Below, in pieces: positions 36,791 to 45,038 of a DNA stretch of 64,000 nt. The translations under genes were made by a program, and so were the position numbers. The notes beneath the pieces were generated by a model. The model was not told the origin of the DNA. It saw nothing but the letters and a program-made list of their open reading frames with translations, and ran no database searches. The stretch lies in NCBI RefSeq assembly GCF_007860075.1, contig NZ_SJPP01000002.1, positions 62,001-126,000 on the forward strand. Reading direction: 5' to 3'. Positions within the stretch are counted from its first letter, which is position 1. Each line of letters begins with the position of its first letter. The DNA is from Symmachiella macrocystis (GTDB lineage: Bacteria > Planctomycetota > Planctomycetia > Planctomycetales > Planctomycetaceae).

Positions 36791-37552
36791 TTAGAATGAA
36801 TCTGTCCCTTCACCTCCCGCCGGGGTGATCAGGCCTCGAAGAGTCGCAGTCTCCGTCTCGGACGAGATGAATTGCACACCCCCATCAGCAAAGAGGTAAA
36901 AACTACCGCCGGCATGATGGAAATCGTCATCCGGTTTCGGGCTTAAAACCAAATGTTCATCTGCGTCCTGCGGAGCCATCCAAGGAACGGCATATTTCAC
37001 CGGTACCTCAGCGACCATGATGGTATTCGACATTCCGTCGGTGATGTCCGTAATCGGCCGCATCTCCGTCGGCCGCATGCAACTTTCAGGCGTCACCACT
37101 GCTAAATAAGACGTATAATCCCGCTCGATGACGGTCGACGGGCAGACGTAGATAGGCTCGAGCATCGCAGCCACTTCGGTATTGGCCGGGTCGTCCCACG
37201 GTTTTGAGAAGTCTGTCCTTTCGTAAACTGTCCCTTTCTGCAAGTACGGCACAATCAACATCCGCCAACTGTGCAGCGGCTTGCCGTCTGCATCGACCGT
37301 ATGAGCTGGTGGAAAGCCGCCGTAGGCGTCATGATAGTTGTGCAGCGCCAGCCCGATATTCTTGAGGTTGTTACGGCAATGCGTACGCCGCGCCGCCTCA
37401 CGGGCTTGACGAACGTTTGGTAACAGTAGCGCGATTAGAACGACAATGATGCCAATGATGACGAGAAGTTCGGTGAGCGTGAAACCCCGCCGGCGAAAAT
37501 GTTCGATTTGCGCGCATTCACAACCACCACAGGCTGAGGAACGTCTGCTCAT
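36791..37552 (-). CDS. DUF1559 pseudopilin-like protein, array copy 3
   Basis: The 253-residue copy (ATG 37552; a TTG one codon earlier is unlikely) has the prepilin site [20 protein letters not shown] and the DUF1559 C-terminal [15 protein letters not shown] motif. Its middle region, with [15 protein letters not shown], is closer to copy 5 than to copies 1 and 2. All copies share [14 protein letters not shown]-like sequence with minor changes, here [19 protein letters not shown]. It should be a normal pseudopilin. Confidence 0.85.
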   Translation of the reverse strand: MSRRSSACGGCECAQIEHFRRRGFTLTELLVIIGIIVVLIALLLPNVRQAREAARRTHCRNNLKNIGLALHNYHDAYGGFPPAHTVDADGKPLHSWRMLIVPYLQKGTVYERTDFSKPWDDPANTEVAAMLEPIYVCPSTVIERDYTSYLAVVTPESCMRPTEMRPITDITDGMSNTIMVAEVPVKYAVPWMAPQDADEHLVLSPKPDDDFHHAGGSFYLFADGGVQFISSETETATLRGLITPAGGEGTDSF

Positions 37553-37667
37553 CAATGCGCCTCCGAATTTGGGTATAAGACATCCGCCACATGCATCATG
37601 CCTATTCGGCAGCTAGCGGACAAGCCGAATTTATGGAACCGCAACGGTTATGGCGCAAACCTGCACG

Positions 37668-38438
37668 TCATTGGCGAACGCGGCCCGCTGTATTCTGCAC
37701 CTCATCTCCAGCAATCGAAATCAGGCGGCGCAGTTCCGCTTCCGGCATGTTAGGAGAGATTGCTCGAACCGTGCCATCGGCGAACACTGCTATGATCTCA
37801 CCGGAATGCTGCAAGTCAGATTTATCCGTCAGCTCGAACACGACCTGTTCGCCAGCGTCATACGGGGCCATCCAATGCACGGCATTCTTGGCCGGCGCAT
37901 CAATGACCAACAGTGTTTCGTGCGGATCGTCTTTGATGTCCCCAAATCCCCTGGTTTGCGTCAACCGCAAAAAACTGGTCGGCGTCGTCACGGCCAGATA
38001 CGTTGTCTGGTGCGGGTCTAATTCGGCTAAGGGGCATTGAAAGATGGCCAAATTGGCCGAAGCAGCCTGGGCATTCGCGGGATCGTTCCAGGGCTTGGTG
38101 AGGTCGATCGTTTCGTAAAGTTCACGATAATCCAAATAGGGCAACATCAACGTCCGCCAACTGTGTAGCGGTTTACCATCCGCATCGACCGTATAGGCAG
38201 GTGGGAACGCGCCATATTCGTTTGCATAGTTGTGCAGTGCCAACCCGATATTCTTGATGCGATTGATGCATTGCACAGAACGACCGTCACCACAGTTCAA
38301 TACAGGCAAGATCAGCGCGAGCAATATCGCAATGATGCCAAGAACCACAAGAATTTCGACAAGCGTGAAGCCCCGGCGGGTAAAATGCAACCTTGTGCTG
38401 CACAGCCCACGACAAGGAAAAGAGGACTGTCGGCTCAT
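37668..38438 (-). CDS. DUF1559 pseudopilin-like protein, array copy 4
   Basis: The 256-residue protein (ATG 38438, shared MSRQSS leader; an open frame reaches 38513) has the prepilin site [20 protein letters not shown]. Its C-terminal part (AVHWMAPYDAGEQ, LQHSGEIIAVFADGTV) groups it with copy 6 and lacks the GG pair of the H-x-GG...DG motif of copies 1-3. Copies 4 and 6 thus form a second subfamily. It retains [14 protein letters not shown] and NYANEYGAFPPAY. Confidence 0.85.
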   Translation of the reverse strand: MSRQSSFPCRGLCSTRLHFTRRGFTLVEILVVLGIIAILLALILPVLNCGDGRSVQCINRIKNIGLALHNYANEYGAFPPAYTVDADGKPLHSWRTLMLPYLDYRELYETIDLTKPWNDPANAQAASANLAIFQCPLAELDPHQTTYLAVTTPTSFLRLTQTRGFGDIKDDPHETLLVIDAPAKNAVHWMAPYDAGEQVVFELTDKSDLQHSGEIIAVFADGTVRAISPNMPEAELRRLISIAGDEVQNTAGRVRQ

Positions 38439-38581
38439 CGCTGCGTCTCCAAGTCTTGGATTCAAGACATCCACCACAAACTTCACCTTGGTTTGGTCGC
38501 TGTATCGCAGCAATCATCCGAGACGGTCGCTCATCGTTTCTCACCGCGCGTCACTGGCGACTGACTCAGCAAGCATTGTAT

Positions 38582-39367
38582 TCAAAATTCCCCCACGACG
38601 TCTCCCTGCGCGGCCGTCGTCAGACTTCGTAGCGTCGCTGCTGATATTTCGGATGAGAGGAATTTCACACGCCCATCAGCCAACCCCGCTGTAAACCCAC
38701 TGGAGTGTTGTAAATCTTCGCCGGAAATGGAGCTTGACACCAACTGCAAATCGGCGTCTTGCGGGGACATCCACGGTACGGCATATTTGACCGGGACTTC
38801 GATGACCATCAGCGTATTCGGCAGCCCGTCGGTGACTTCTGAAATCGGCCGCATCTTGGTTGGGCGAATGCAACTGTCGGGCGTGACGACGGCCAGATAC
38901 ACCGTCCGGTTCGGCTCCAACTCGGAATAAGTAGACGGGCAATCATACTCGCTGACATAAGTCGCAGCCGCCTCCGCATTCACCGGATCGTCCCACGGCT
39001 TTGAAAGATCAATTTTCTCGTAAAGTGACCGTTGATCCAGATACGGCAGAATCAACGTCCGCCAACTGTGCAGCGGCTTACCATCAGCATCGACCGTGTA
39101 CGCCGGTGGCAAGCCGCCGTAGGTGTTATTGTAATTGTGCAGCGCCAGCGAAATATTCTTGAGCTTGTTAATGCAATGCGTACGGGAATGGTCACCGCGA
39201 TCGCCGGAATGATCGGCAAATTGCAGGAGTGGCGGAAGGAGTGCGAGGACCAACGTTATGATGCAGAGTTCAAAGAGCAGTTCAAGTTCCGCGCCCCCGC
39301 ACCGGCGATTCCGCGTCACACCGGTGTAGGCGCCAAAATGTATAGGAAAAGAGGAACGTCTACTCAT
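38582..39367 (-). CDS. DUF1559 protein, array copy 5, with degraded prepilin site
   Basis: The 261-residue copy keeps the DUF1559 body ([41 protein letters not shown]) but its N-terminus reads NRRCGGAELELLFELCIITL where [10 protein letters not shown] is expected: the Phe-Thr pair is lost and one residue is missing, so the glutamate sits at +4. A PilD-type peptidase may not cut it. The C-terminal motif is also altered (LQHSSGFTAGLADGRV). It may be a decaying paralogue or an uncleaved membrane-anchored variant. No frameshift is seen. Confidence 0.8.
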   Translation of the reverse strand: MSRRSSFPIHFGAYTGVTRNRRCGGAELELLFELCIITLVLALLPPLLQFADHSGDRGDHSRTHCINKLKNISLALHNYNNTYGGLPPAYTVDADGKPLHSWRTLILPYLDQRSLYEKIDLSKPWDDPVNAEAAATYVSEYDCPSTYSELEPNRTVYLAVVTPDSCIRPTKMRPISEVTDGLPNTLMVIEVPVKYAVPWMSPQDADLQLVSSSISGEDLQHSSGFTAGLADGRVKFLSSEISAATLRSLTTAAQGDVVGEF

Positions 39368-39476
39368 CGGTGCGCCTCCGATTTTAGATTCAACACAAAC
39401 GCCACACCCATCACCCGGGTCTGGTGGTTATCGCGTAAGGTAATCCAGGCTCCAGACGATTGTATTGCGAACGAGT

Positions 39477-40250
39477 TCATTCTTCCTCAACGGGGATGAC
39501 GGTGTCCTGCCTGTCATCTCCGGCGATCGATATCAGACGTCGAAATTCCGATTCTGGTAGCGTGGCGACGATTGCACTTACCGTCCCATCTACGAACGCA
39601 GCAATAGTAATACCAGGGTGATGCAATTCGGCGTCGTTAGTGAGGCTCAACACGACCCGTGCTTTGGCATCGTAGGGAGCCATCCAATGTACGGCGTGCT
39701 TGGACGGGGCTTCGATAACCATCAGCGTCTCGTGCGGATCATCTGTGACATCGGTCAATTTGCGGGGAACATCCTCCCTGAAAAATCCGCCCGGAGCCGT
39801 GACCGCCAAATAGACCGTCTGCTGCGGATCCAGTTCCGCCGAGAGGCATTGATAAACACTCAATTCCGTCGCATACGCTTCGGCATTCGCGGGGTCGTCC
39901 CAGGGCTTGGTGAGGTCGATCCTTTCGTAAAGCGGCCGTTGATCGAGATACGGCAGAATCAACGTCCGCCAACTGTGCAGCGGCTTGCCGTTGGCGTCGA
40001 CCGTATAGGCAGGGGGGAACGCGCCATATTCGCTTGCATAGTTGTGCAGCGCCAAGCTGATGTTCTTGAGGTGATTGATGCATTGCGTACGCCGCGCGGC
40101 TCCGCGGGCAGTACGCTTGGCTGGCGCGAAGAGCGAGATCAAAATCACGATGATGCTGAGCGTGACCACGACTTCAATGAGCGTGATCTTCCGTTTCGGC
40201 GGCGGCACGTCGGCAAATTCCACGCCGGTTTCATCGGGATGATCAGTCAT
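39477..40250 (-). CDS. DUF1559 protein, array copy 6, atypical leader
   Basis: The 257-residue protein begins MTDHPDETGVEFADVPPPKR rather than the MSRRSS leader of the others, then has KRKITLIEVVVTLSIIVILI, so the invariant Gly at -1 is replaced by Lys and Phe+1 by Ile. The membrane helix and Glu+5 persist. Cleavage by prepilin peptidase is not expected; it may stay anchored. The body is closest to copy 4 (AVHWMAPYDAKAR, HHPGITIAAFVDGTV). It is the first gene of the minus-strand array. Confidence 0.8.
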   Translation of the reverse strand: MTDHPDETGVEFADVPPPKRKITLIEVVVTLSIIVILISLFAPAKRTARGAARRTQCINHLKNISLALHNYASEYGAFPPAYTVDANGKPLHSWRTLILPYLDQRPLYERIDLTKPWDDPANAEAYATELSVYQCLSAELDPQQTVYLAVTAPGGFFREDVPRKLTDVTDDPHETLMVIEAPSKHAVHWMAPYDAKARVVLSLTNDAELHHPGITIAAFVDGTVSAIVATLPESEFRRLISIAGDDRQDTVIPVEEE

Positions 40251-40288
40251 CCATCCAATCCCCCACTTGCACCCAGTGACAACCCCCT

Positions 40289-40364
40289 GTAGGGCAGGCT
40301 CCCGCCTGCCGAGCTTGAGACCACGCGTCCCACGAAGTTCATGGCAGGCGGGAGCCTACCCTAC
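40289..40364. repeat. GTAGGGCAGGC-type dispersed palindromic repeat, copy 2
   Basis: Arms 40289-40310 and 40343-40364 are inverted copies 22 bases long with one mismatch (GTAGGGCAGGCTCCCGCCTG against its complement). The element is related to that at 34174-34246. A second, unrelated hairpin GGCCCACAAAG-ATT-CTTTGTGGGCC follows at 40428-40452. Confidence 0.75.
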
Positions 40365-40521
40365 TTGAGTAACGCGACGCGGGGATGATTATTCACAGCG
40401 AAATATAAACCGGGCGTATCACTGGGTGGCCCACAAAGATTCTTTGTGGGCCGACGAAGTCGGCAGGAGAGCTATGAGTTCCATCCACCGCCAAACAACG
40501 AACTCCAGCGACTGCGTCCCA

Positions 40522-41172
40522 TCAACCGGCCGAGCCGCGGATAATGTCCAGCAACCGCTGCACCACAGCGTCGGCATCGATGTCTGATGTGTCGACCTCG
40601 ATGGCATCGGCGGCCGGTTTCATTGCTCCCACTTTGCGGGCGGCGTCGCGGTTGTCGCGGTCGGTTTGGTCCGCTAAGACCTGTTCCAGTGGAATGTTCT
40701 GCCCACGGGCGGCGAATTCTTCTTGGCGGCGGCGGGCACGGGATTCAGGACTGGCTGTGATGAAAAACTTAAATTCCGCTGCCGGAAAGACGACCGTCCC
40801 CTGATCCCGGCCTTCGGTGACGACGTCGGCATCACCGGCGATGCGGCGTTGTTGCTCGACCAGGATTTCACGCACTTCAATATTACCGGCGGTGTATTGC
40901 GAAGCAGCGGTCACGTCGTTGGTGCGGATCTCGCCGGAAACGTTTTGCCCGTCGACCAAGACTTCATCGCCATCGAATTGAATCACGATCGTCCGCGCTA
41001 CGTCAGCCACAGCATCGACATCAGAAAAATCGACGTCCCGCTGCAAACACGCCCAGGCAACCGCGCGATACATCGCACCAGTATCTAAAAACGCAAACCC
41101 CAACCGGTTCGCGAGTTGCCGAGCAACCGTACTTTTCCCCGCCCCAGCGGGTCCGTCGATGGTGATGATCAT
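40522..41172 (-). CDS. cmk: Cytidylate kinase
   Basis: The 216-residue protein has the P-loop IDGPAGAGKSTVARQLA near its start, the FLDTGAMYRAVAW segment typical of Cmk, the substrate-binding EGRDQGTVVFP (canonical EGRDIGTVVFP), and the lid-region RARRRQEE and DRDNRDAARKVGAMKPAADAI. It phosphorylates CMP and dCMP with ATP in the cytoplasm. The EGRDQGT variation (Ile to Gln) is minor. It stands alone; rpsA, which often follows cmk, is not nearby. Confidence 0.93.
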   Translation of the reverse strand: MIITIDGPAGAGKSTVARQLANRLGFAFLDTGAMYRAVAWACLQRDVDFSDVDAVADVARTIVIQFDGDEVLVDGQNVSGEIRTNDVTAASQYTAGNIEVREILVEQQRRIAGDADVVTEGRDQGTVVFPAAEFKFFITASPESRARRRQEEFAARGQNIPLEQVLADQTDRDNRDAARKVGAMKPAADAIEVDTSDIDADAVVQRLLDIIRGSAG

Positions 41173-41184
41173 GTTTCTTCATTT

Positions 41185-41328
41185 TTCACCACAGAGGCAC
41201 GGAGGAAGAAAGAGGCTGTAGGCTTTAGTCTGTAGTCCTTAGGAAAAGCATGGACAGAAATCCCTAAAGCCTAGGGACTATAGCCTGCAGTCTCATTTAC
41301 TCCGTGTCCTCCGTGCCTCCGTGGTGAA
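41185..41328. repeat. Long inverted repeat with 21-base arms
   Basis: Outer arms 41185-41205 and 41308-41328 (TTCACCACAGAGGCACGGAG and its complement, one mismatch) enclose a second inverted pair, GGCTGTAGGCTTTAGTC-type against GACTATAGCCTGCAGTC-type. It lies between the convergently placed ends of the cmk leader and the GH38-like gene and may be a dispersed repeat of the ACCACAGAGGCACGGAG type seen in many genomes. Confidence 0.75.
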
Positions 41329-41341
41329 TCTTTCTAAAAAC

Positions 41342-44245
41342 CTAAAACCGCAATTCAATATCCGCAATTTCATAAGCCGTCATATCAATGAGCACTGCAT
41401 CGCCTTCGATCATGACATCGCTGATCGTGCGGCCTTGGAAGTCGCGTTGGCGGGCTTCGACTGGGTCGCGGAAACAGCGGAGTTTGACGCGGACGGCGCG
41501 GCCTTCGGTTTCCACGAGTCGCAGTGCGAAGCCGTTTCCGTGTGGTGTTGTTTCGACCTCCGAACGATCCCATTCCGCCAGGTCAGGGGAGGGGGGTTCG
41601 CGGAGCGGTAAAATGTCGAGCAGTTGTACGCTCTTGGCATCGACGTTGAAGAACCAACCGGTCTGTGCTCCACCGCGGGGAGCGATGGTTGAGGGAATCA
41701 CTGCCGGCGGCGTGAGCGTATCCATGGCGGCTTGCATGGGATAGTTCTCATCCAAACAGATATCAAATCGAAACGTACGCTGCGTTTCACCGGTGGTGAT
41801 GAGAATGTAATCGACCATCCGCATTCCCGTGGTCCGCTGAAACGGCACGCCGTGATTCAAGATCGTCGTCCGTTCGTCGCTGTTGGCAATTTCTAAGTAG
41901 TGCAGATTCTCAAAGCGTTCGTCTTTAATATCCTGCGCCCCGTGCAACACTCCGCGGGTCAGCGACGCGGAGCTATCGTTCCAGGCGATCCGCATGGTGT
42001 AATAGTCGAGCCAAGGGTTGCTGTCCGGCAGATGGTCGACGTCCAGTGTCAAATCAATTTGCACACGCGGCACGGATCGCCAGACACGGAACGTTTGCTC
42101 AAATCGTGCTAACACCTTGCCCGATGCTTGATCGACAATCTCCCCGGTTGCCAAAATCTCGCCCATTGATGGACCAGTACTGAGCACCTTGCTCGACTTG
42201 AGCCGCATCTCCGCATAAGCGGTCGAAATCTCTTCGCCACTCGCATCGGGATCGGGGAGCTTGCGTTCGTGGAGGTAGCGATAGGTGATTTGCTGGCTCA
42301 GCCGGTTGGGTTTGCGGCCGTGTCCCTTGAGGCGTTGGATGCCTCCCGATTGCTCATTGAGCAGCATTTCGAAAAACTCATTCCGCAGCAAATTCGGTTC
42401 GGCCAACGGCAATTCGTTGGGGGCTTGCGATGGCTCAACGTTTCCGTTTCCAGCGGTTACCCAAGCGAACCCCATGCCGGGGACTTCGACAATGGCTGCC
42501 CGCGTTCGCGCGTCCCATTGCACGCGTTTGACCATGCCTTCTTGCGCCGGCGGGTGCTCCAGTTCCGGCAAGTCCACTTGAACCGACCGCGCGAATCCCA
42601 ACGGATTGAGCACCAAATACCCCGTTTGCTCTGCTCCCCCTTGAGTGATTAACCCGGCCAACTGCCGGGGCGCGGACCGTTCGACATCGGCGAGCGCGTC
42701 ATTGGCATCCGATTGTGTGTCCGATTCTGTATCGGGTCCCGCCAATTCCACCAGCCGCTCGACGTCCGCCAAGACAGGTTCAAGCAACGATTGTCCGCGG
42801 AGGACGTGATCAAGTGCGGTGAACCATTTGGCGGATTGCAATCGTTGCCGTCGCTTCAGGTGGTCGGCATAGCGACTGCTCGGATTTTTCTCTTGCCGGG
42901 CGACTGCCTGAATAAAAAACGGCGTGAGGTATTCATTCGCCTTAAACGCAGAGAGCCGGCCTGGGCTGTCGGTTTGTTGGAAGTAGTCCTGCAACGTCAC
43001 GTATTTCCCCAGCGCCGGTGCATAGGCCTGCATGCGGCGGAGATCGTCCATCCAGGGCGATTCGACTTGCGGCCACCGCGCAAAGACCACCGTGGCGACG
43101 TGGTCCTGATCCATCGATTCTGCCATGCGTTCGGGAAATCGCAGGAAACTAGTCGCGCTGTCGCCCGCCAGCGGAATGCGGGTGATGGCGTCGATCACCG
43201 AACCGTCGCAACCTTCCCAACGAATTTTGCTTTGCTCCTCGTCAGGATAGAGCCCATCGTCCAGGGCAACATGCATTGCCGCTTCGAAGTTGTGCTTATC
43301 TAAAATCTGCGGCAGCTGCGCCGCCACGCCAAATCGCCGGCGTCCCCAAACGGTGGGGCGACGATGAAACAGCGACTCAAAAACATGGATCCCCTGTTCA
43401 AACTGCCACAACACCGATTCCAGCGGCAACAATTGCGTGCTGGCCTCCTGATACTCCCCGCCGATCACATCAGCCGTACCCCGCTCCCAAGTCTCGCGCA
43501 ATAATTCGACCAATATGGGGTCTTTCTCGGCGATTTCCTGCATATCTTCGGCTGTCACCAAGATATTGACGGGATTGAGCGTATTGAGCACGTCGGTCAA
43601 ATGCTCATCGGCTAGGCGGGGAATCAGCAGGCACAGGTCAATTAAATAGCAATCGACCGGATAAAACCGCTCACGCGCATCGGCGAGCACTTCAAAACAA
43701 CTCCGCAAATGATTGCGGGCGATCGCATCGTCGCCGGCAACCGCAGCCTGTGCCGCCGCGACCGCTTCACGTTGCAAATGGACTTCGTCCAAATTGCTGT
43801 AGTGCCGCATATGCCGGGCCAATAGTTCGGTCTGCAGATAGCAAAAACCGACGGCCAGAAAATCGGCCGCCAATTCTGGATCGACCTCAGGTGGCGGCTC
43901 GGCATCGTCCGTTTGCCCCCAATCCAAAGCAGCGGCGAGCATTTCCTGCCGGTCATGCATGTTCTCCAACACCAAACAACCCGATTCGCGCGCCTGTGCC
44001 GCCCAACCGTGGGGCGCCCAGTCATGGCTACACTCCGGGATGATCACCAGCCGGTTTTCCACCAGTTCCGGCGGGTCATCCGCACGTTGCCACCGTGGAA
44101 TCACCTCCGCCTCGGCCAGAAGCCGCGGATGCCATGTGATGCAAAATGCGTTGAGCAGCCCAGCGGCGGACTCTTCAGTCAGGTCAGTCGGAAAGTCTTC
44201 TAGACTGTGGCTGGGAATAAGGATGATCAGATCTTCGAGTGCCAT
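41342..44245 (-). CDS. GH38-like (alpha-mannosidase fold) protein, catalytic residues not conserved
   Basis: The 967-residue protein resembles glycoside hydrolase family 38 in architecture: a barrel-like N-terminal part with GGEYQEASTQLLPLESVLWQ and TVWGRRRFGVAAQLPQILDK, a helical middle region, and a C-terminal beta-sandwich domain containing NEFFEMLLNEQSGGIQRLKG. At the position of the GH38 nucleophile (D-x-F-G) it has R-R-R-F-G (about residues 302-306), and the N-terminal zinc H-x-D motif is not seen, so a normal retaining mannosidase mechanism is unlikely. It may be a binding protein or use another mechanism. There is no signal peptide, so it is probably cytoplasmic. ATG 44245 is used instead of a TTG two codons earlier. 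Confidence 0.7.
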   Translation of the reverse strand: MALEDLIILIPSHSLEDFPTDLTEESAAGLLNAFCITWHPRLLAEAEVIPRWQRADDPPELVENRLVIIPECSHDWAPHGWAAQARESGCLVLENMHDRQEMLAAALDWGQTDDAEPPPEVDPELAADFLAVGFCYLQTELLARHMRHYSNLDEVHLQREAVAAAQAAVAGDDAIARNHLRSCFEVLADARERFYPVDCYLIDLCLLIPRLADEHLTDVLNTLNPVNILVTAEDMQEIAEKDPILVELLRETWERGTADVIGGEYQEASTQLLPLESVLWQFEQGIHVFESLFHRRPTVWGRRRFGVAAQLPQILDKHNFEAAMHVALDDGLYPDEEQSKIRWEGCDGSVIDAITRIPLAGDSATSFLRFPERMAESMDQDHVATVVFARWPQVESPWMDDLRRMQAYAPALGKYVTLQDYFQQTDSPGRLSAFKANEYLTPFFIQAVARQEKNPSSRYADHLKRRQRLQSAKWFTALDHVLRGQSLLEPVLADVERLVELAGPDTESDTQSDANDALADVERSAPRQLAGLITQGGAEQTGYLVLNPLGFARSVQVDLPELEHPPAQEGMVKRVQWDARTRAAIVEVPGMGFAWVTAGNGNVEPSQAPNELPLAEPNLLRNEFFEMLLNEQSGGIQRLKGHGRKPNRLSQQITYRYLHERKLPDPDASGEEISTAYAEMRLKSSKVLSTGPSMGEILATGEIVDQASGKVLARFEQTFRVWRSVPRVQIDLTLDVDHLPDSNPWLDYYTMRIAWNDSSASLTRGVLHGAQDIKDERFENLHYLEIANSDERTTILNHGVPFQRTTGMRMVDYILITTGETQRTFRFDICLDENYPMQAAMDTLTPPAVIPSTIAPRGGAQTGWFFNVDAKSVQLLDILPLREPPSPDLAEWDRSEVETTPHGNGFALRLVETEGRAVRVKLRCFRDPVEARQRDFQGRTISDVMIEGDAVLIDMTAYEIADIELRF

Positions 44246-45038
44246 TTCCAAAGATAACGCTTCTATTGGTGGTCCGGAGAAACAGGAAAATTGCGGCGCA
44301 ATCCACAGACTGCATCATAGCCGGATCGTTGTCGATTCCGAAGTACGCTGCAACGTTTCCCGCAGGTCGCTGCCAAAAACTAGGCTGTCGCGCAGGAAAT
44401 CTTTCACACCGTTTTGCGTATTACCCAGGGTATACCGTCTTATCTGAGCGCACAGGGGGCAAACTTTGTCCTTCGGCAGTCCGGTGTGAAATTAGGGCGT
44501 CTGTTCGAGAATCTGTTCGATCAAAATGGTGGGGACAACGGGATTAGAGGCGGAATTTTGGCGACTTCGTGTTTTTCTGGGAACTTTGATACGACGAACA
44601 ACGTCGAAATGAGTGACACTTTAAAAATTGCAAATCTAGCCGGCATTCATAGACCGGGCTCATCACTCGTCTGTTTTGTGGATTATCCGTCACAAGAATC
44701 GTATTCATCACAACCCTGACTGTGGTTGGCCGACGAGAATGATTTGTGGCAAGTTATTAAATCTACTCCGACTCGGCTTGAATCAACACAGTCGACCGAG
44801 GCATCATAGAATAAGAAACAGTGCGAAGTTAGCGAAAACGCCGAAGTCTGTCTCTTTTTGGTTGACTTCGATAGAAATGCTGTGATAGCTTGCGCTTAGG
44901 GTCGATAATCAGATTCATTTTTCGGGGTCGGGTTTCGGGAGCCGAAATAAAGTCCGGACCGGCAATCGGCTTTTGCGAATGACATTTGGGTGACCTGCGG
45001 GAACGAGAATATCGCCGCGGCGAGGGAGAATAGAATCA
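44246..45038. other. Intergenic region (793 bases) upstream of pilus-type operon
   Basis: No convincing gene is seen. An open frame at 44414-44719 starts with TTG and has no domain. The region separates the divergent GH38-like gene and the PilM operon, and is more AT-rich than the genes beside it. A tentative promoter is listed at 44862. Confidence 0.4.
44862..44891 (+). promoter_or_regulatory. Tentative sigma-70-like promoter for the pilus-type operon
   Basis: TTGACT at 44862-44867 is followed after 18 bases by TAGCTT (44886-44891), a weak -10. It lies about 150 bases upstream of the PilM start, in an AT-rich stretch. The -10 matches only half of the consensus. Confidence 0.25.

Noticed and set aside
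44414-44719. A 101-codon open frame before the pilus operon
   Set aside because: It begins with TTG, has no ribosome binding site and no recognisable motif.
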